A stretch of DNA of 64,000 nucleotides. Origin: Acetobacteraceae bacterium (GTDB lineage Bacteria > Pseudomonadota > Alphaproteobacteria > Acetobacterales > Acetobacteraceae). Position numbers and translations under genes: made by a program. This document shows, piece by piece, positions 47,540 to 55,862 of the stretch (its first letter is position 1; every line of letters begins with the position of its first letter). The stretch is taken from contig JAIXWG010000047.1 in NCBI GenBank assembly GCA_027482245.1, positions 1 through 64,000 on the forward strand, written 5' to 3'. A model generated the notes under the pieces. It ran no database searches and was not told the DNA's origin. It saw nothing but the letters and a program-made list of their open reading frames with translations.

Positions 47540-48640
47540 GTGGACGACGCGTTTCACATGCGGGCCGCGCTCGCCCTGGCGGCGCGCGGGCTCGGCAATA
47601 CCTGGCCCAACCCCGCGGTCGGCTGCGTGATCGTGGCGAAGGACGGCCAGGTGGTCGGCCGCGGCTGGACCCAGCCCGGCGGGCGGCCGCATGCGGAGAC
47701 GGAGGCGCTGAAGCGCGCCGGCGAACGGGCGCGGGGCGCGACGGCCTATGTGACGCTGGAGCCCTGCTGCCATTGGGGCCGCACGCCGCCCTGCACCGAT
47801 GCCCTGGCCGCGGCCGGCATTTCCCGGGTTGTGGTGGCGCTTCGGGACCCTGACCCGCGCGTGGACGGCGAAGGTTTCCGCAAGCTCGCCGCTGCGGGGA
47901 TCGCGGTGGAGGAAGGGCTGCTGCGGGAGGAGGCGGAGCGGCTGACCGCCGGCTTCATCAGGCGGCTCCGCCACGGTCTGCCGCTGGTGACGCTGAAGCT
48001 GGCGACGACGCTGGATGGGCGGATCGCCACCGCCACCAAGGAAAGCCGCTGGATAACGGGCCCCGCCGCCCGCCGCGCCGCCCACGGGCTGCGGGCGCGG
48101 CACGACGCGATCCTGGTCGGCAGCGGCACCGTCATCGACGACGACCCCGATCTGACCTGCCGCCTGCCGGGCGGCGTGCCGGTGCCGGCGCCGCGCGTGG
48201 TGGCCGATGCAAGGCTGCGCATCCCGCTGGCGTCGAAGCTGGTCCGCACGGCGCGGGAGGTGCCGACGCTGGTGTGCACCGTGCCAGGCCATGCGGAGGC
48301 CGCGCTGGTCCCGCTGCGGGAGGCGGGCGTCGAGATCGTCGAGGTCGAGCCCGGCCCCGCCGGCCTTTCCATGCGGGCCGTGCTGTTCGCGCTGGCCGCG
48401 AAGGGCATCACCCGCGTGCTGGCGGAAGGCGGGTCCGGCATCGCGGCCTCCCTGCTGCGGGAGGGGCTGGTGGACCGGCTGGCCTGGTTCCATGCGCCCA
48501 TGGTCATCGGCGGCGACGGAATCCCCGCCAGTTACGCCCTGCCATTGCCCGATCTCGCCTCCGCGCCCAAGTTCCGTCGCGTGGCGGTGCGGACCCTGGG
48601 GCCTGACCTGCTGTCCGAATACGAATGCGAGGCCGGCTGA
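47540..48640 (+). CDS. ribD: bifunctional riboflavin deaminase/reductase RibD
   Basis: Carries out the second and third steps of riboflavin synthesis: deamination of the pyrimidine and reduction of its ribosyl chain. The zinc-dependent deaminase site is visible as HAETEAL (His51, Glu53) and PCCHWGRTPPC (Cys76, Cys85). The reductase domain starts near residue 145 with LVTLKLATTLDGRIATATKE and includes VLAEGGSGIAASLL. Length 366. It starts with GTG, 5 bp after nrdR, and abuts ribE without a gap. Confidence 0.95.
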   Translation: MDDAFHMRAALALAARGLGNTWPNPAVGCVIVAKDGQVVGRGWTQPGGRPHAETEALKRAGERARGATAYVTLEPCCHWGRTPPCTDALAAAGISRVVVALRDPDPRVDGEGFRKLAAAGIAVEEGLLREEAERLTAGFIRRLRHGLPLVTLKLATTLDGRIATATKESRWITGPAARRAAHGLRARHDAILVGSGTVIDDDPDLTCRLPGGVPVPAPRVVADARLRIPLASKLVRTAREVPTLVCTVPGHAEAALVPLREAGVEIVEVEPGPAGLSMRAVLFALAAKGITRVLAEGGSGIAASLLREGLVDRLAWFHAPMVIGGDGIPASYALPLPDLASAPKFRRVAVRTLGPDLLSEYECEAG

Positions 48641-49243
48641 ATGTTCACGGGTATCGTCACCGCGCTGGGGGAAGTCACCGCCATCACGCCGATCGGCGGC
48701 GGCCATGACATGCGGCTGACCATCGTGACGCCGCCGGGCTGGCTGGAGGGTGCGGCGATCGGCGCCTCCATCTGCTGCTCCGGCTGCTGCCTGACCGCGA
48801 TCGAGTATGCGGGCGACAGCTTCGTGGTGGAGGCCTCGGCCGAGACGTTGTCCAAGACGACGCTCGGCACCTGGCAGGTCGGGCGCCGCATCAACCTGGA
48901 ACGCTCGCTGAAGCTCGGCGACGAGATGGGCGGGCACATCGTCTCCGGCCATGTCGATTGCGTCGGCACCGTGGTCGCGGCGGTGCCGGAGAACGGATCG
49001 ACGCGCTGGACCTTCGCCATGCCGCGCGACTTCATCCGCTTCGTCGCGAAGAAGGGCAGCATCGCCATCGATGGCTGTTCGCTCACCGTGAACGAAGCAA
49101 CCGAAGAAAGCTTCGGCGTCAACATCATCCCCCACACGGCGGAGGTCACGGGCTTCGGCACGCTGAAGCCGGGTGATTCCGTGAATATCGAGATCGACAT
49201 GCTGGCCCGCTACGTCGCGCGCCTGGCGGAGTTCAAGGCATGA
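48641..49243 (+). CDS. ribE: riboflavin synthase, alpha chain
   Basis: Dismutates two 6,7-dimethyl-8-ribityllumazine molecules to riboflavin. The protein of 200 residues has the invariant N-terminus MFTGIVTALGEV and two lumazine-binding repeats, with CCSGCCLTAIEY in the first and IDGCSLTVNEATEESFGV in the second. VSGHVDCVGTV is another signature. It follows ribD without a gap and overlaps ribB by 4 bp (ATGA), so the riboflavin genes are translated as a chain. Confidence 0.96.
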   Translation: MFTGIVTALGEVTAITPIGGGHDMRLTIVTPPGWLEGAAIGASICCSGCCLTAIEYAGDSFVVEASAETLSKTTLGTWQVGRRINLERSLKLGDEMGGHIVSGHVDCVGTVVAAVPENGSTRWTFAMPRDFIRFVAKKGSIAIDGCSLTVNEATEESFGVNIIPHTAEVTGFGTLKPGDSVNIEIDMLARYVARLAEFKA

Positions 49244-50358
49244 ACGTTCAGCCCCGCACCACCAGCTTCGCGGAGTTCCTCAGCCCGACCGAGGAACTGA
49301 TCGAGGAGGCCCGGCGCGGCCGCATGTTCATCCTCGTCGATGACGAGGACCGGGAGAACGAGGGCGACCTCGTCATTCCCGCGCAATTCGCGACGCCGGA
49401 CGCCATCAACTTCATGGCCAAGCACGCGCGCGGGCTGATCTGCCTGGCGATGGCGCGGCACCGCGTGGAACAGCTCGGCCTGCCCTTGATGGCGCAGTCC
49501 AACGGCACGCGCCACGCGACGGCCTTCACCGTCTCGATCGAGGCGCGGGACGGCGTCACCACCGGCATCTCCGCCGCCGACCGCGCCAAGACGGTCGCGG
49601 TCGCGATCAACCCGGAGCTGGGGCGGGAGCATATCGTGACCCCCGGCCATGTCTTCCCGCTGGTGGCGCGGGATGGCGGGACGCTGGTGCGGGCGGGGCA
49701 TACCGAGGCCGCGGTCGATTTCGCGCGCCTCGCGGGCCTCAACCCCGCCGGCGTGATCTGCGAGATCATGAACGATGACGGCACCATGGCGCGGATGCCG
49801 GACCTCGTCGCGTTCGCGCAGCATCACGGCCTCAAGCTCGGCACCATCGCGGACCTGATCGGCCATCGCCGCCGGACGGAACGCCTGGTGAAGCGGGTGG
49901 AGGAAGGCACGGTGGAGGGGATCGGCGGTCCCTGGCGGGCCGTGGTCTACAGCTCCACCTTGCAGGAGGGGGAGCACGTCGCCCTGGTGAAGGGGGACGT
50001 GACCGGCCCGCAGCCGACGCTGGTGCGGATGCATGCGGCATCCCTGCTGCGGGACATGGTGGGCGGGCGCGTGGAGCAGGACCTGCACGCCGCCATGCGG
50101 ACCATCGGGGAAGCCGGGCGTGGCGTGGTGGTGCTGCTGCGGGACTGGCGGCCGGATGGCCTCTCCCAGCAGATCCGCGCCCAGCGGGACCGCCGGCAGA
50201 GCGCGCCGGAAATCCGGGACTACGGCATCGGCGCGCAGATCCTGGCCGATCTGGGCTTGCGCGACATCATCCGCCTGTCGGACAACCCCCGCCCCCTGGT
50301 GGGGCTGGAGGGCTACGGGCTGACGGTGCTCGAGACCCGGCCCATCCCCAAGGACTGA
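49240..50358 (+). CDS. ribB: 3,4-dihydroxy-2-butanone-4-phosphate synthase with degenerate RibA-like domain
   Basis: Makes the four-carbon precursor of lumazine from ribulose 5-phosphate. The N-terminal domain has the acidic active-site motif DDEDRENEGD at residues 34-43 and the RAGHTEAAVDFARLAGL stretch. The C-terminal 165 residues have the layout of GTP cyclohydrolase II but lack the three zinc-binding cysteines and the arginine-containing catalytic segment, so that activity is probably lost. Length 372. Such fused but degenerate RibBA proteins are frequent in alphaproteobacteria; a separate GTP cyclohydrolase II must be encoded elsewhere. Confidence 0.92.
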   Translation: MNVQPRTTSFAEFLSPTEELIEEARRGRMFILVDDEDRENEGDLVIPAQFATPDAINFMAKHARGLICLAMARHRVEQLGLPLMAQSNGTRHATAFTVSIEARDGVTTGISAADRAKTVAVAINPELGREHIVTPGHVFPLVARDGGTLVRAGHTEAAVDFARLAGLNPAGVICEIMNDDGTMARMPDLVAFAQHHGLKLGTIADLIGHRRRTERLVKRVEEGTVEGIGGPWRAVVYSSTLQEGEHVALVKGDVTGPQPTLVRMHAASLLRDMVGGRVEQDLHAAMRTIGEAGRGVVVLLRDWRPDGLSQQIRAQRDRRQSAPEIRDYGIGAQILADLGLRDIIRLSDNPRPLVGLEGYGLTVLETRPIPKD

Positions 50359-50407
50359 CCTGATTCACGCGCCGGGCCCGATTGGCCCGGCGCATCGAGG
50401 ATTGACG

Positions 50408-50890
50408 ATGAGCACGAAGGACGCGCCGACCCGCTCGGCCGCGACGATCCCCGGCCAGCCGCCCCGGCTGCTGGTCATCCAGGCCCCGTATTACGCGGAG
50501 GTCGTCGGCGGCATGCTGGCCGGCGCCCGCCGGAGCGTGGAGCAGGCGGGCGGGGTGCTGGAGGTGGTGGACGTCGCCGGCGCCTTCGAACTGCCGGCCG
50601 CGCTCCGCATGGCGATCCGGGCCGGGCGCGGCTGGGACGGCTACATCCTGCTGGGCTGCGTGGTGAAGGGCGAGACGGACCATTACGACTTCATCTGCGA
50701 CGCCGTCTGCCAGGGCGTCATGGCGATCTCGGCCGAGGCCGGCGCGGCGCTCGGCTTCGGGCTGCTGACGGTGGCGAACCTCGACCAGGCCATCGCCCGG
50801 TCGCGCGACGACGGCATGAACAAGGGCGTGGAGGCCGCGCATGCGGCACTCACCCAGGTGGCGCTCGCGCGTCGCTGGGGGCGGGCATGA
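50408..50890 (+). CDS. ribH: 6,7-dimethyl-8-ribityllumazine synthase
   Basis: Condenses the pyrimidine and butanone precursors to lumazine, the substrate of RibE. The 160-residue protein has VDVAGAFELPAAL (substrate loop, residues 54-66) and GCVVKGETDHYDFIC with the catalytic His92. The ATG at 50408 is preceded by GAGGA; a TTG 6 bp upstream is in frame but less likely. Its end overlaps nusB by ATGA. It is the last riboflavin gene of the operon. Confidence 0.95.
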   Translation: MSTKDAPTRSAATIPGQPPRLLVIQAPYYAEVVGGMLAGARRSVEQAGGVLEVVDVAGAFELPAALRMAIRAGRGWDGYILLGCVVKGETDHYDFICDAVCQGVMAISAEAGAALGFGLLTVANLDQAIARSRDDGMNKGVEAAHAALTQVALARRWGRA

Positions 50891-51390
50891 GCGGCGCGCG
50901 GGATAGCGGGCGGCTGCAGAAGGGCCGCCCGCGCACCGGCGCGCGCCTCGCCGCCGTGCAGGCGCTGTTCCAGTCGGAGCAGGCCGGCGAGAACCCGGAG
51001 ACGGTGATCCAGCAATTCGTCCGCCACCGCCTCGGCCCCAATGACGCCGATGAGGGGCTGGGCGAGGGCAGGGTGCCCGACGCCGACGCCAAGCTCTTCG
51101 CCCGCATCGTGCGGGACACGGCATCGCGCATCGAATCGCTGGACGAGACGCTCGGCAAGGCGCTGGCCAAGGACTGGCCGCTGGAGAAGCTGGACCCCGT
51201 GCTGCGGGCGCTGCTGCGCGCGGCGGCGGCGGAACTCTCCACGCCGCATGAGCCGCCGGCGCGGGTGGTGATCAACGAATACCTCGACATCGCGCATGGC
51301 TTCTTCGTGGGCGATGAGCCGCGCTTCGCGAATGGCGTGCTGGACGCGCTGGCGCGGACGCTGCGGGCCGATGAATTCGCGCGGCCGTGA
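50887..51390 (+). CDS. nusB: transcription antitermination protein NusB
   Basis: RNA-binding protein that with NusE and NusA controls antitermination of rRNA operons. The 167-residue protein starts with basic residues and ARLAAVQALFQSEQAGE, the BoxA-binding helix. The later LRAAAAELSTPHEPPARVVI and NEYLDIAHGFFVGDEPRFAN segments are the C-terminal signature. It overlaps ribH by 4 bp, the usual order in bacteria. A palindromic repeat pair follows and separates it from thiL. Confidence 0.94.
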   Translation: MSGARDSGRLQKGRPRTGARLAAVQALFQSEQAGENPETVIQQFVRHRLGPNDADEGLGEGRVPDADAKLFARIVRDTASRIESLDETLGKALAKDWPLEKLDPVLRALLRAAAAELSTPHEPPARVVINEYLDIAHGFFVGDEPRFANGVLDALARTLRADEFARP

Positions 51391-51399
51391 TCGCCTCTT

Positions 51400-51552
51400 C
51401 CCTCCCCCGCGCTTGCGGGGGAGGGTTAGGGTGGGGGAGGCGCAGGGCGCTGGCTCCTCCCGCCCCAAGTTCCGGTGCCCTACGTGCTCGCCGCATCGGC
51501 CCGCAGGCCGGCGACCCCCACCCCGACCCTCCCCCGCAAGCGCGGGGGAGGG
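51400..51552. repeat. inverted pair of REP-like palindromes between nusB and thiL
   Basis: Two 38-bp arms, 51400-51437 and 51515-51552, are inverted copies of each other with two mismatches, separated by 77 bp. Each arm carries its own 11-bp hairpin (CCCTCCCCCGC with GCGGGGGAGGG, 4-nt loop) and a GGGTTAGGGTGGGGG tail. This is the layout of a REP doublet (REPIN/BIME). A related single copy is at 34998-35039. In transcripts it would form a large stem that could separate nusB from thiL expression. Confidence 0.8.
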
Positions 51553-51582
51553 AGCAGTCCGCATGCCGCTGGCTCTGAGCGC

Positions 51583-52542
51583 ATGACCCTCCCCCCCGAA
51601 TTCTCCCTCATCGCCCGCCACTTCCTGCCCCTGGCCGGCGAAGGGGCACTCAACCTCGGTGACGACGCCGCGCTGCTCACCCCGCCGCCCGGCCGCACCC
51701 TGGTCCTGGCCGCCGATGCGATGGTGGCCGGCGTGCATTTCCTGCCTGACGACCCGCCGGGGACGATTGGGCGCAAGCTGCTGCGGGTGAACCTCTCCGA
51801 CCTCGCCGCCATGGGCGCGACCCCGCTCGGCTACCTCATGACCTGCGGCTTCGCGCGGGGGACGACCGACGACTGGATCGCGAAGTTCGCGGCCGGGCTG
51901 GCGGGGGACCAGGCGGAGTTCGGCCTCTCCGTCCTGGGCGGCGACACCGTCGTCACGCCGGGGCCGGCGACCTTCTCCCTCACCATCCTCGGTCATGTCG
52001 CGCCGGGCCAGGCGCTGCGGCGGGTCGGCGCGCGGGTGGGGGATGATGTCTGGGTCTCCGGCACCATTGGGGATGGGGCGCTCGGCCTGCTGGCGCTGAC
52101 GGGGCGGCTGCCGCCCGACGACCACCTGGCCGGCCGCTACCGGCTGCCGCGGCCGCGGCTGGCGCTCGGGCAGCGCCTGGCAGGCCTCGTCCATGCGGCG
52201 ATGGATGTGTCCGACGGGCTGGTGCAGGACCTCGGCCACCTCGCGCGCGCCGCGGGCCTCGGCGCGGCCATCGAGGCCGCCGCCGTGCCGCTCTCCGGCC
52301 CCGCCCGCGCCGCGCTCTCTGCCGATGCGGCGCTGCTGCCCCGCATCGTGGCGGGGGGGGACGACTACGAACTTCTCTTCGCCGCCCCGCCCGCCAACGC
52401 CGACCTCATCCGCGCCGCCGGCATGGAAGCGGGGGTGGCGGTGACGCGGATCGGGTGCTTCATGGTGGGCGAAGGCGTCCGCGTGACGGACGCCACGGGC
52501 AGCGAGGTTCCGCTGCCTCGGGGGGGATGGAGCCACTTCTGA
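51583..52542 (+). CDS. thiL: thiamine-monophosphate kinase
   Basis: Phosphorylates thiamine monophosphate to thiamine diphosphate. The 319-residue PurM-like protein has NLGDDAALL near residue 24, FLPDDPPGTIGRKLLRVNLS, and DLAAMGATPLGYLM, all family signatures. AMDVSDGLVQDLGHLARAAG and GGDDYELLFAAPP are the C-terminal hallmarks. The ATG at 51583 follows the repeat pair; the frame is open through part of the repeat but without similarity. The stop codon shares one base with the start of the MFS gene. Confidence 0.95.
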   Translation: MTLPPEFSLIARHFLPLAGEGALNLGDDAALLTPPPGRTLVLAADAMVAGVHFLPDDPPGTIGRKLLRVNLSDLAAMGATPLGYLMTCGFARGTTDDWIAKFAAGLAGDQAEFGLSVLGGDTVVTPGPATFSLTILGHVAPGQALRRVGARVGDDVWVSGTIGDGALGLLALTGRLPPDDHLAGRYRLPRPRLALGQRLAGLVHAAMDVSDGLVQDLGHLARAAGLGAAIEAAAVPLSGPARAALSADAALLPRIVAGGDDYELLFAAPPANADLIRAAGMEAGVAVTRIGCFMVGEGVRVTDATGSEVPLPRGGWSHF

Positions 52543-53741
52543 TGTCCACCACGACCGCCGCCGATCCGCGCGAGGAAGCCCGGATGCGCCGCGATGTCTG
52601 GCTGCTGTTCTTCTGCCAGGCGCTGATGAACGCCTCCGTCGTCGGGCAGGTCGCCATGTCCGCGCTGGTCGGCTTCAGCCTGGCCTCCGACAAATCCCTC
52701 GCCACCCTGCCGATGGGCATCCAGATGGTCGCCACCATGGCGGCCTCCATTCCCGCCGGCATCGTCTTCGCCCGGCTCGGCCGCCGCGCGGGCTTCATGC
52801 TGGGCGCCATCGCCTCCCTGCTCGGCTGCCTGACCTTCGCCGCCGGCATCTGGCAGCACAGCTTCTGGCTCTATGTCGCGGGCGGGCTGCCGGCGGGCAT
52901 CGGCTTCGGCATCGCCCAGCACTACCGCTTCGCGGCCAGTGAGGTCGCGAGCCCCGCCTACCGCCCCCGCGCCATCGCGCTGGTCATGGCGGGCGGCGTG
53001 CTGGCCGCGATCTTCGGGCCGGAGCTGGTGAAGCACAGCAAGGACATGGTGCCGCCCTTCCTGTTCCTCGGCACCTACATGATCCTGGCGCTGCTGCCGG
53101 TGGCCTGCATGACGCTGCTGTCCATCGTCCGCCTGCCGCCGGCGCCACCCCGCCAGGCCAGCCCGACCCCGGTGGGGGAGATCATCCGCCGCCCCGCCTT
53201 CATGGCGGCCGCGCTGACCGCCGCCATCGCCTACGGCACGATGAACCTGGTCATGACCTCCACGCCGCTGGAGATGATGGCCTGCGGCTTCGCCGTGACG
53301 GCCAGCGCCACGGTCATCCAGCTGCACGCGGTGTCCATGTTCGCACCGGGCTTCGTCACGGGGCGCCTGATCGCGCGCTACGGCTCCCGCCCGATCGTGG
53401 CGGTGGGGGCGGTGCTGAACGCGCTCTGCGTCGCCGTGGCGCTGTCGGGACAGCAGTTCTGGCACTTCAGCGGCGCGCTGATCCTGCTGGGCGTGGGCTG
53501 GAACTTCATGTTCGTCGGCGCCACCACGATGCTGGGCGAATCGCACAGCCCGGCGGAGCGCGTGCGGGCCCAGACGGCCAACGACTTCATCGTCTTCGGC
53601 ACCGTCGCCTGCACCGCGATGGGGTCGGGCGCCGTGCATGCCGGCGCGGGCTGGAACGTGTTGAACCTGCTGCTGCTGCCGGCGCTCGCGCTGGCGCTGG
53701 CGGTCACGCTGTGGCCGCGCCGCAGCCTGAAGCCGGCCTGA
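52542..53741 (+). CDS. MFS-family transporter
   Basis: A 399-residue membrane protein with about 12 hydrophobic segments and the loop motif FARLGRRAGFMLG between helices 2 and 3, typical of the major facilitator superfamily. Helix 4-5 region reads LPAGIGFGIAQHYRFAASEV and the second half has GRLIARYGSRPIVAVGAVLN, the repeat of the loop motif. The substrate cannot be inferred. An ATG 15 bp upstream (MEPLL) is an alternative start. Its start shares a base with the thiL stop, so it is co-transcribed. Confidence 0.88.
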   Translation: MSTTTAADPREEARMRRDVWLLFFCQALMNASVVGQVAMSALVGFSLASDKSLATLPMGIQMVATMAASIPAGIVFARLGRRAGFMLGAIASLLGCLTFAAGIWQHSFWLYVAGGLPAGIGFGIAQHYRFAASEVASPAYRPRAIALVMAGGVLAAIFGPELVKHSKDMVPPFLFLGTYMILALLPVACMTLLSIVRLPPAPPRQASPTPVGEIIRRPAFMAAALTAAIAYGTMNLVMTSTPLEMMACGFAVTASATVIQLHAVSMFAPGFVTGRLIARYGSRPIVAVGAVLNALCVAVALSGQQFWHFSGALILLGVGWNFMFVGATTMLGESHSPAERVRAQTANDFIVFGTVACTAMGSGAVHAGAGWNVLNLLLLPALALALAVTLWPRRSLKPA

Positions 53742-53748
53742 AGCCGGG

Positions 53749-53769
53749 CCGGGCGCCGGGTGCGCCCGG
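53749..53769. terminator. hairpin between convergent MFS and bamE genes
   Basis: CCGGGCGC and GCGCCCGG form an eight-base-pair stem around a CGGGT loop in the 33-bp convergent spacer. It has no T-run on either side; a bidirectional 3'-end structure is plausible. Confidence 0.4.
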
Positions 53770-53774
53770 TCCGC

Positions 53775-54335
53775 TCAGCGAGCGGTGGGGGAGGGCGCGC
53801 CGACCGTGTTGTTGGCGCCGGCGCCGACACCCGGGCCCAGGCGGCCGAGGTTGCCGAAGAGCTGCTGCAACACCGTGCGGTCATTGCCCGGGGACGGCGT
53901 GACGCGGCTGACCACGCGCACATCCCGCGCATCATCCTGGCCGAGGCGCCGGATCTCCCGCACCGTGCCGCGGCCGTCGAACAGCACGGCCACCACGCGC
54001 TGGTCTTCCAGCGCCAGGGTCTGGCCGGGGCGCTGACGGGTCACGCCGCTGATGTAGTACCAGGCGCTGTCGTCGAAGGTCCCGGTGACGGAAGGAGAGC
54101 CGAGCACGGCCTCCACGTCCGAGCGGGAACTGACGCCGACCGTGATCTGGGCCAGCGTCTCGTCATCCACCTGGTGGCCGCGGATGGTGCGGGGGCTTTC
54201 GAACAGGCCGCCGCCCGGGACATAGGGCAGGTAGGAACAGCCGCCGAGCGCGAGCAGGGCGACGAGGCCGGCCGCCGGGGCGAACCCGCGCGCGGGGCGA
54301 CGCGAAACGTTGACCGGGTGGCGGGGGCGCTCCAT
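53775..54335 (-). CDS. bamE: outer membrane protein assembly lipoprotein BamE
   Basis: Lipoprotein of the Bam complex, which inserts beta-barrel proteins into the outer membrane. The N-terminal signal ends in a lipobox LALGGC with Cys33 as the lipidation site. The SmpA/OmlA fold is seen in QITVGVSSRSDVEAVLGSPS, then DSAWYYISGVTRQ, then VAVLFDGRGTVREIRRL. Length 186, with a C-terminal low-complexity tail. The ATG at 54335 is chosen by the signal peptide. It is divergent from the cbp3-like gene, as in many alphaproteobacteria. Confidence 0.92.
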   Translation of the reverse strand: MERPRHPVNVSRRPARGFAPAAGLVALLALGGCSYLPYVPGGGLFESPRTIRGHQVDDETLAQITVGVSSRSDVEAVLGSPSVTGTFDDSAWYYISGVTRQRPGQTLALEDQRVVAVLFDGRGTVREIRRLGQDDARDVRVVSRVTPSPGNDRTVLQQLFGNLGRLGPGVGAGANNTVGAPSPTAR

Positions 54336-54431
54336 GTGGGCGGTATTCCACCCCGGCGCGGCGCGGTCAACGCCCCCGCCCCGGGGCTGGCCGATCCGCC
54401 AATCCGGGCGGCATCCCGATCGGAGCATCCC

Positions 54432-54986
54432 ATGGGCCTGCTTGGCCTCTTCTCCCGCCGCCCGCATGAGCGTGCCGGCTTCGCGCTCTACGCCGCGGCG
54501 GTCGGCGCGGCGCGCCAGGCCGTCTATTTCGACCGGCTCGGCGTGCCGGACACGCTGGACGGGCGCTTCGACCTCGTCTCCTTCCACGTCGCGCTGCTGA
54601 TCAACCGGCTGCGGCATGACGGGGATGCGGAAGGCCCGAAGCTCGCGCAGGCCGTCTTCGACGCCATGTTCGCGGACATGGACGTGAACCTGCGGGAGAT
54701 GGGGGTGGGTGACCTCGTCGTCGGCAAGCGCGTGAAGAAGATGTGGGAAGCCTTCCACGGCCGCGCCGCCGCCTACGAGGCCGCCTTCGAGTCGGGCGAC
54801 TGGCCGGCCCTCGCGGAGGCCCTGTCCCGCAATGTCTGGCGGGGGGAGGCACCGCCGGGCGCGCCGGAGGAACTGGCCGCGCAGGCCGGGCGCATCCGCG
54901 CCGCGCTGGCCGCGCAGCCCCTGGCGGGGCTGCTGAAGGGGGAGGTCCGCTTCCCCCCCGCGCCGCCCGAAGCCGCCGCCGCATGA
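54432..54986 (+). CDS. ubiquinol-cytochrome c chaperone-family protein (Cbp3-like)
   Basis: Homolog of mitochondrial Cbp3/UQCC1, which helps assemble cytochrome b of complex III. The 184-residue protein has YAAAVGAARQAVYFDRLGVP, then GRFDLVSFHVALLINRLRHD, then VFDAMFADMDVNLREMGVGD, all typical of the family. The C-terminal third is less conserved and Ala/Pro-rich. The ATG follows GGAGCATCCC. It overlaps the DUF177 gene by 4 bp. In bacteria its exact role is inferred from the mitochondrial protein. Confidence 0.92.
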   Translation: MGLLGLFSRRPHERAGFALYAAAVGAARQAVYFDRLGVPDTLDGRFDLVSFHVALLINRLRHDGDAEGPKLAQAVFDAMFADMDVNLREMGVGDLVVGKRVKKMWEAFHGRAAAYEAAFESGDWPALAEALSRNVWRGEAPPGAPEELAAQAGRIRAALAAQPLAGLLKGEVRFPPAPPEAAAA

Positions 54987-55525
54987 CCCCCGAATTCGCC
55001 CGCCCCTACCGCCTGGGAAACGAGCCCAAGGCGCTGGAGCTGGTGGCGACGCCGGCGGAATGCACCGCGCTGGCCCGCCGCTTCGGCATCCCGGGAATCG
55101 CCGGCATCACGGCAACCCTGTCGCTGACGGCGGAGCCCGGCGGCACGGTGCGTGCCCGCGGCCGCATCCGCGCCGCGGTGACGCAGGAATGCATCGTGAC
55201 GCTGGAGCCGGTGGACCAGCGCGTCGATGCGGCGGTGGACCTCCGCATCCTGCCGGATGGCGTCCCGCCCACGGATGACGACCCCGACAGCCCCGACGAG
55301 ATCGAGAGCGCCGGCGGCTACATCGACCTGGGCGAGGCGGTGGCGGAACAGCTCGCGCTCGCGCTCGACCCCTATCCAAGGCTGCCCGATGCGGCGCTTC
55401 CGGCGGAACTGGACGGTTCAGGGCTGGACGCGGAGGCGCCGGCGGCGCAAAGAGCGGCAGAGCCGTCACCGGGGGAGTCCCGCCCCAACCCCTTTGCCGC
55501 CCTGGCAAGGTTGAAGCGGGATTGA
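54983..55525 (+). CDS. DUF177 (YceD) family protein
   Basis: A 180-residue protein of the YceD family, which in other bacteria is linked to 23S rRNA accumulation and nearly always lies upstream of rpmF, as here. The N-terminal half is variable. The conserved core reads RAAVTQECIVTLEPVDQRVD, with the typical Cys, and the C-terminal part has GGYIDLGEAVAEQLALALDPYP. It ends in NPFAALARLKRD. The ATG overlaps the stop of the upstream gene. Role in the cell is inferred from the family. Confidence 0.9.
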   Translation: MTPEFARPYRLGNEPKALELVATPAECTALARRFGIPGIAGITATLSLTAEPGGTVRARGRIRAAVTQECIVTLEPVDQRVDAAVDLRILPDGVPPTDDDPDSPDEIESAGGYIDLGEAVAEQLALALDPYPRLPDAALPAELDGSGLDAEAPAAQRAAEPSPGESRPNPFAALARLKRD

Positions 55526-55539
55526 TGCCCCCGGTGCGC

Positions 55540-55568
55540 TTGCGCCCTCTCGGTGCCGGTGGTAATGC
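55540..55568 (+). promoter_or_regulatory. candidate promoter of rpmF-plsX-fabH
   Basis: TTGCGC and TAATGC are 17 bp apart, close to the sigma-70 consensus, and lie about 50 bp upstream of rpmF. It is seen by eye only and no transcription start is known. Confidence 0.35.
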
Positions 55569-55616
55569 CGCCGGCCCCACCTACTTTCCGATTGTTGACG
55601 AGAAAGGCTCGGCACC

Positions 55617-55817
55617 ATGGCCGTTCCGAAGAAGAAGGTTTCGCCCTCCCGCCGCGGCATGCGCCGTAGCCATGAGGCGCTGACGGCGGTTGCGAGCCTG
55701 GAATGCTCCAATTGCGGTGAGCTGAAGCGTCCGCACCACGTCTGCTCCCATTGCGGCCATTACGATGGCCGTGAGGTGATGGCTGCAGACAAGGCCAAGG
55801 GCGTCATCCGCGTCTGA
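55617..55817 (+). CDS. rpmF: 50S ribosomal protein L32
   Basis: Small zinc-ribbon ribosomal protein of 66 residues. The N-terminal [19 protein letters not shown] is diagnostic. The cysteines Cys30, Cys33, Cys43 and Cys46 (LECSNCG and [10 protein letters not shown]) form a complete zinc site. A ribosome-binding site GAGAAAGG precedes the ATG. It heads the lipid-synthesis genes plsX and fabH, the usual order. Confidence 0.98.
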   Translation: MAVPKKKVSPSRRGMRRSHEALTAVASLECSNCGELKRPHHVCSHCGHYDGREVMAADKAKGVIRV

Positions 55818-55862
55818 TCGCGTTGCCGGGCTGATGCCGATGCGGCGAAGGGTCGGATCCTG

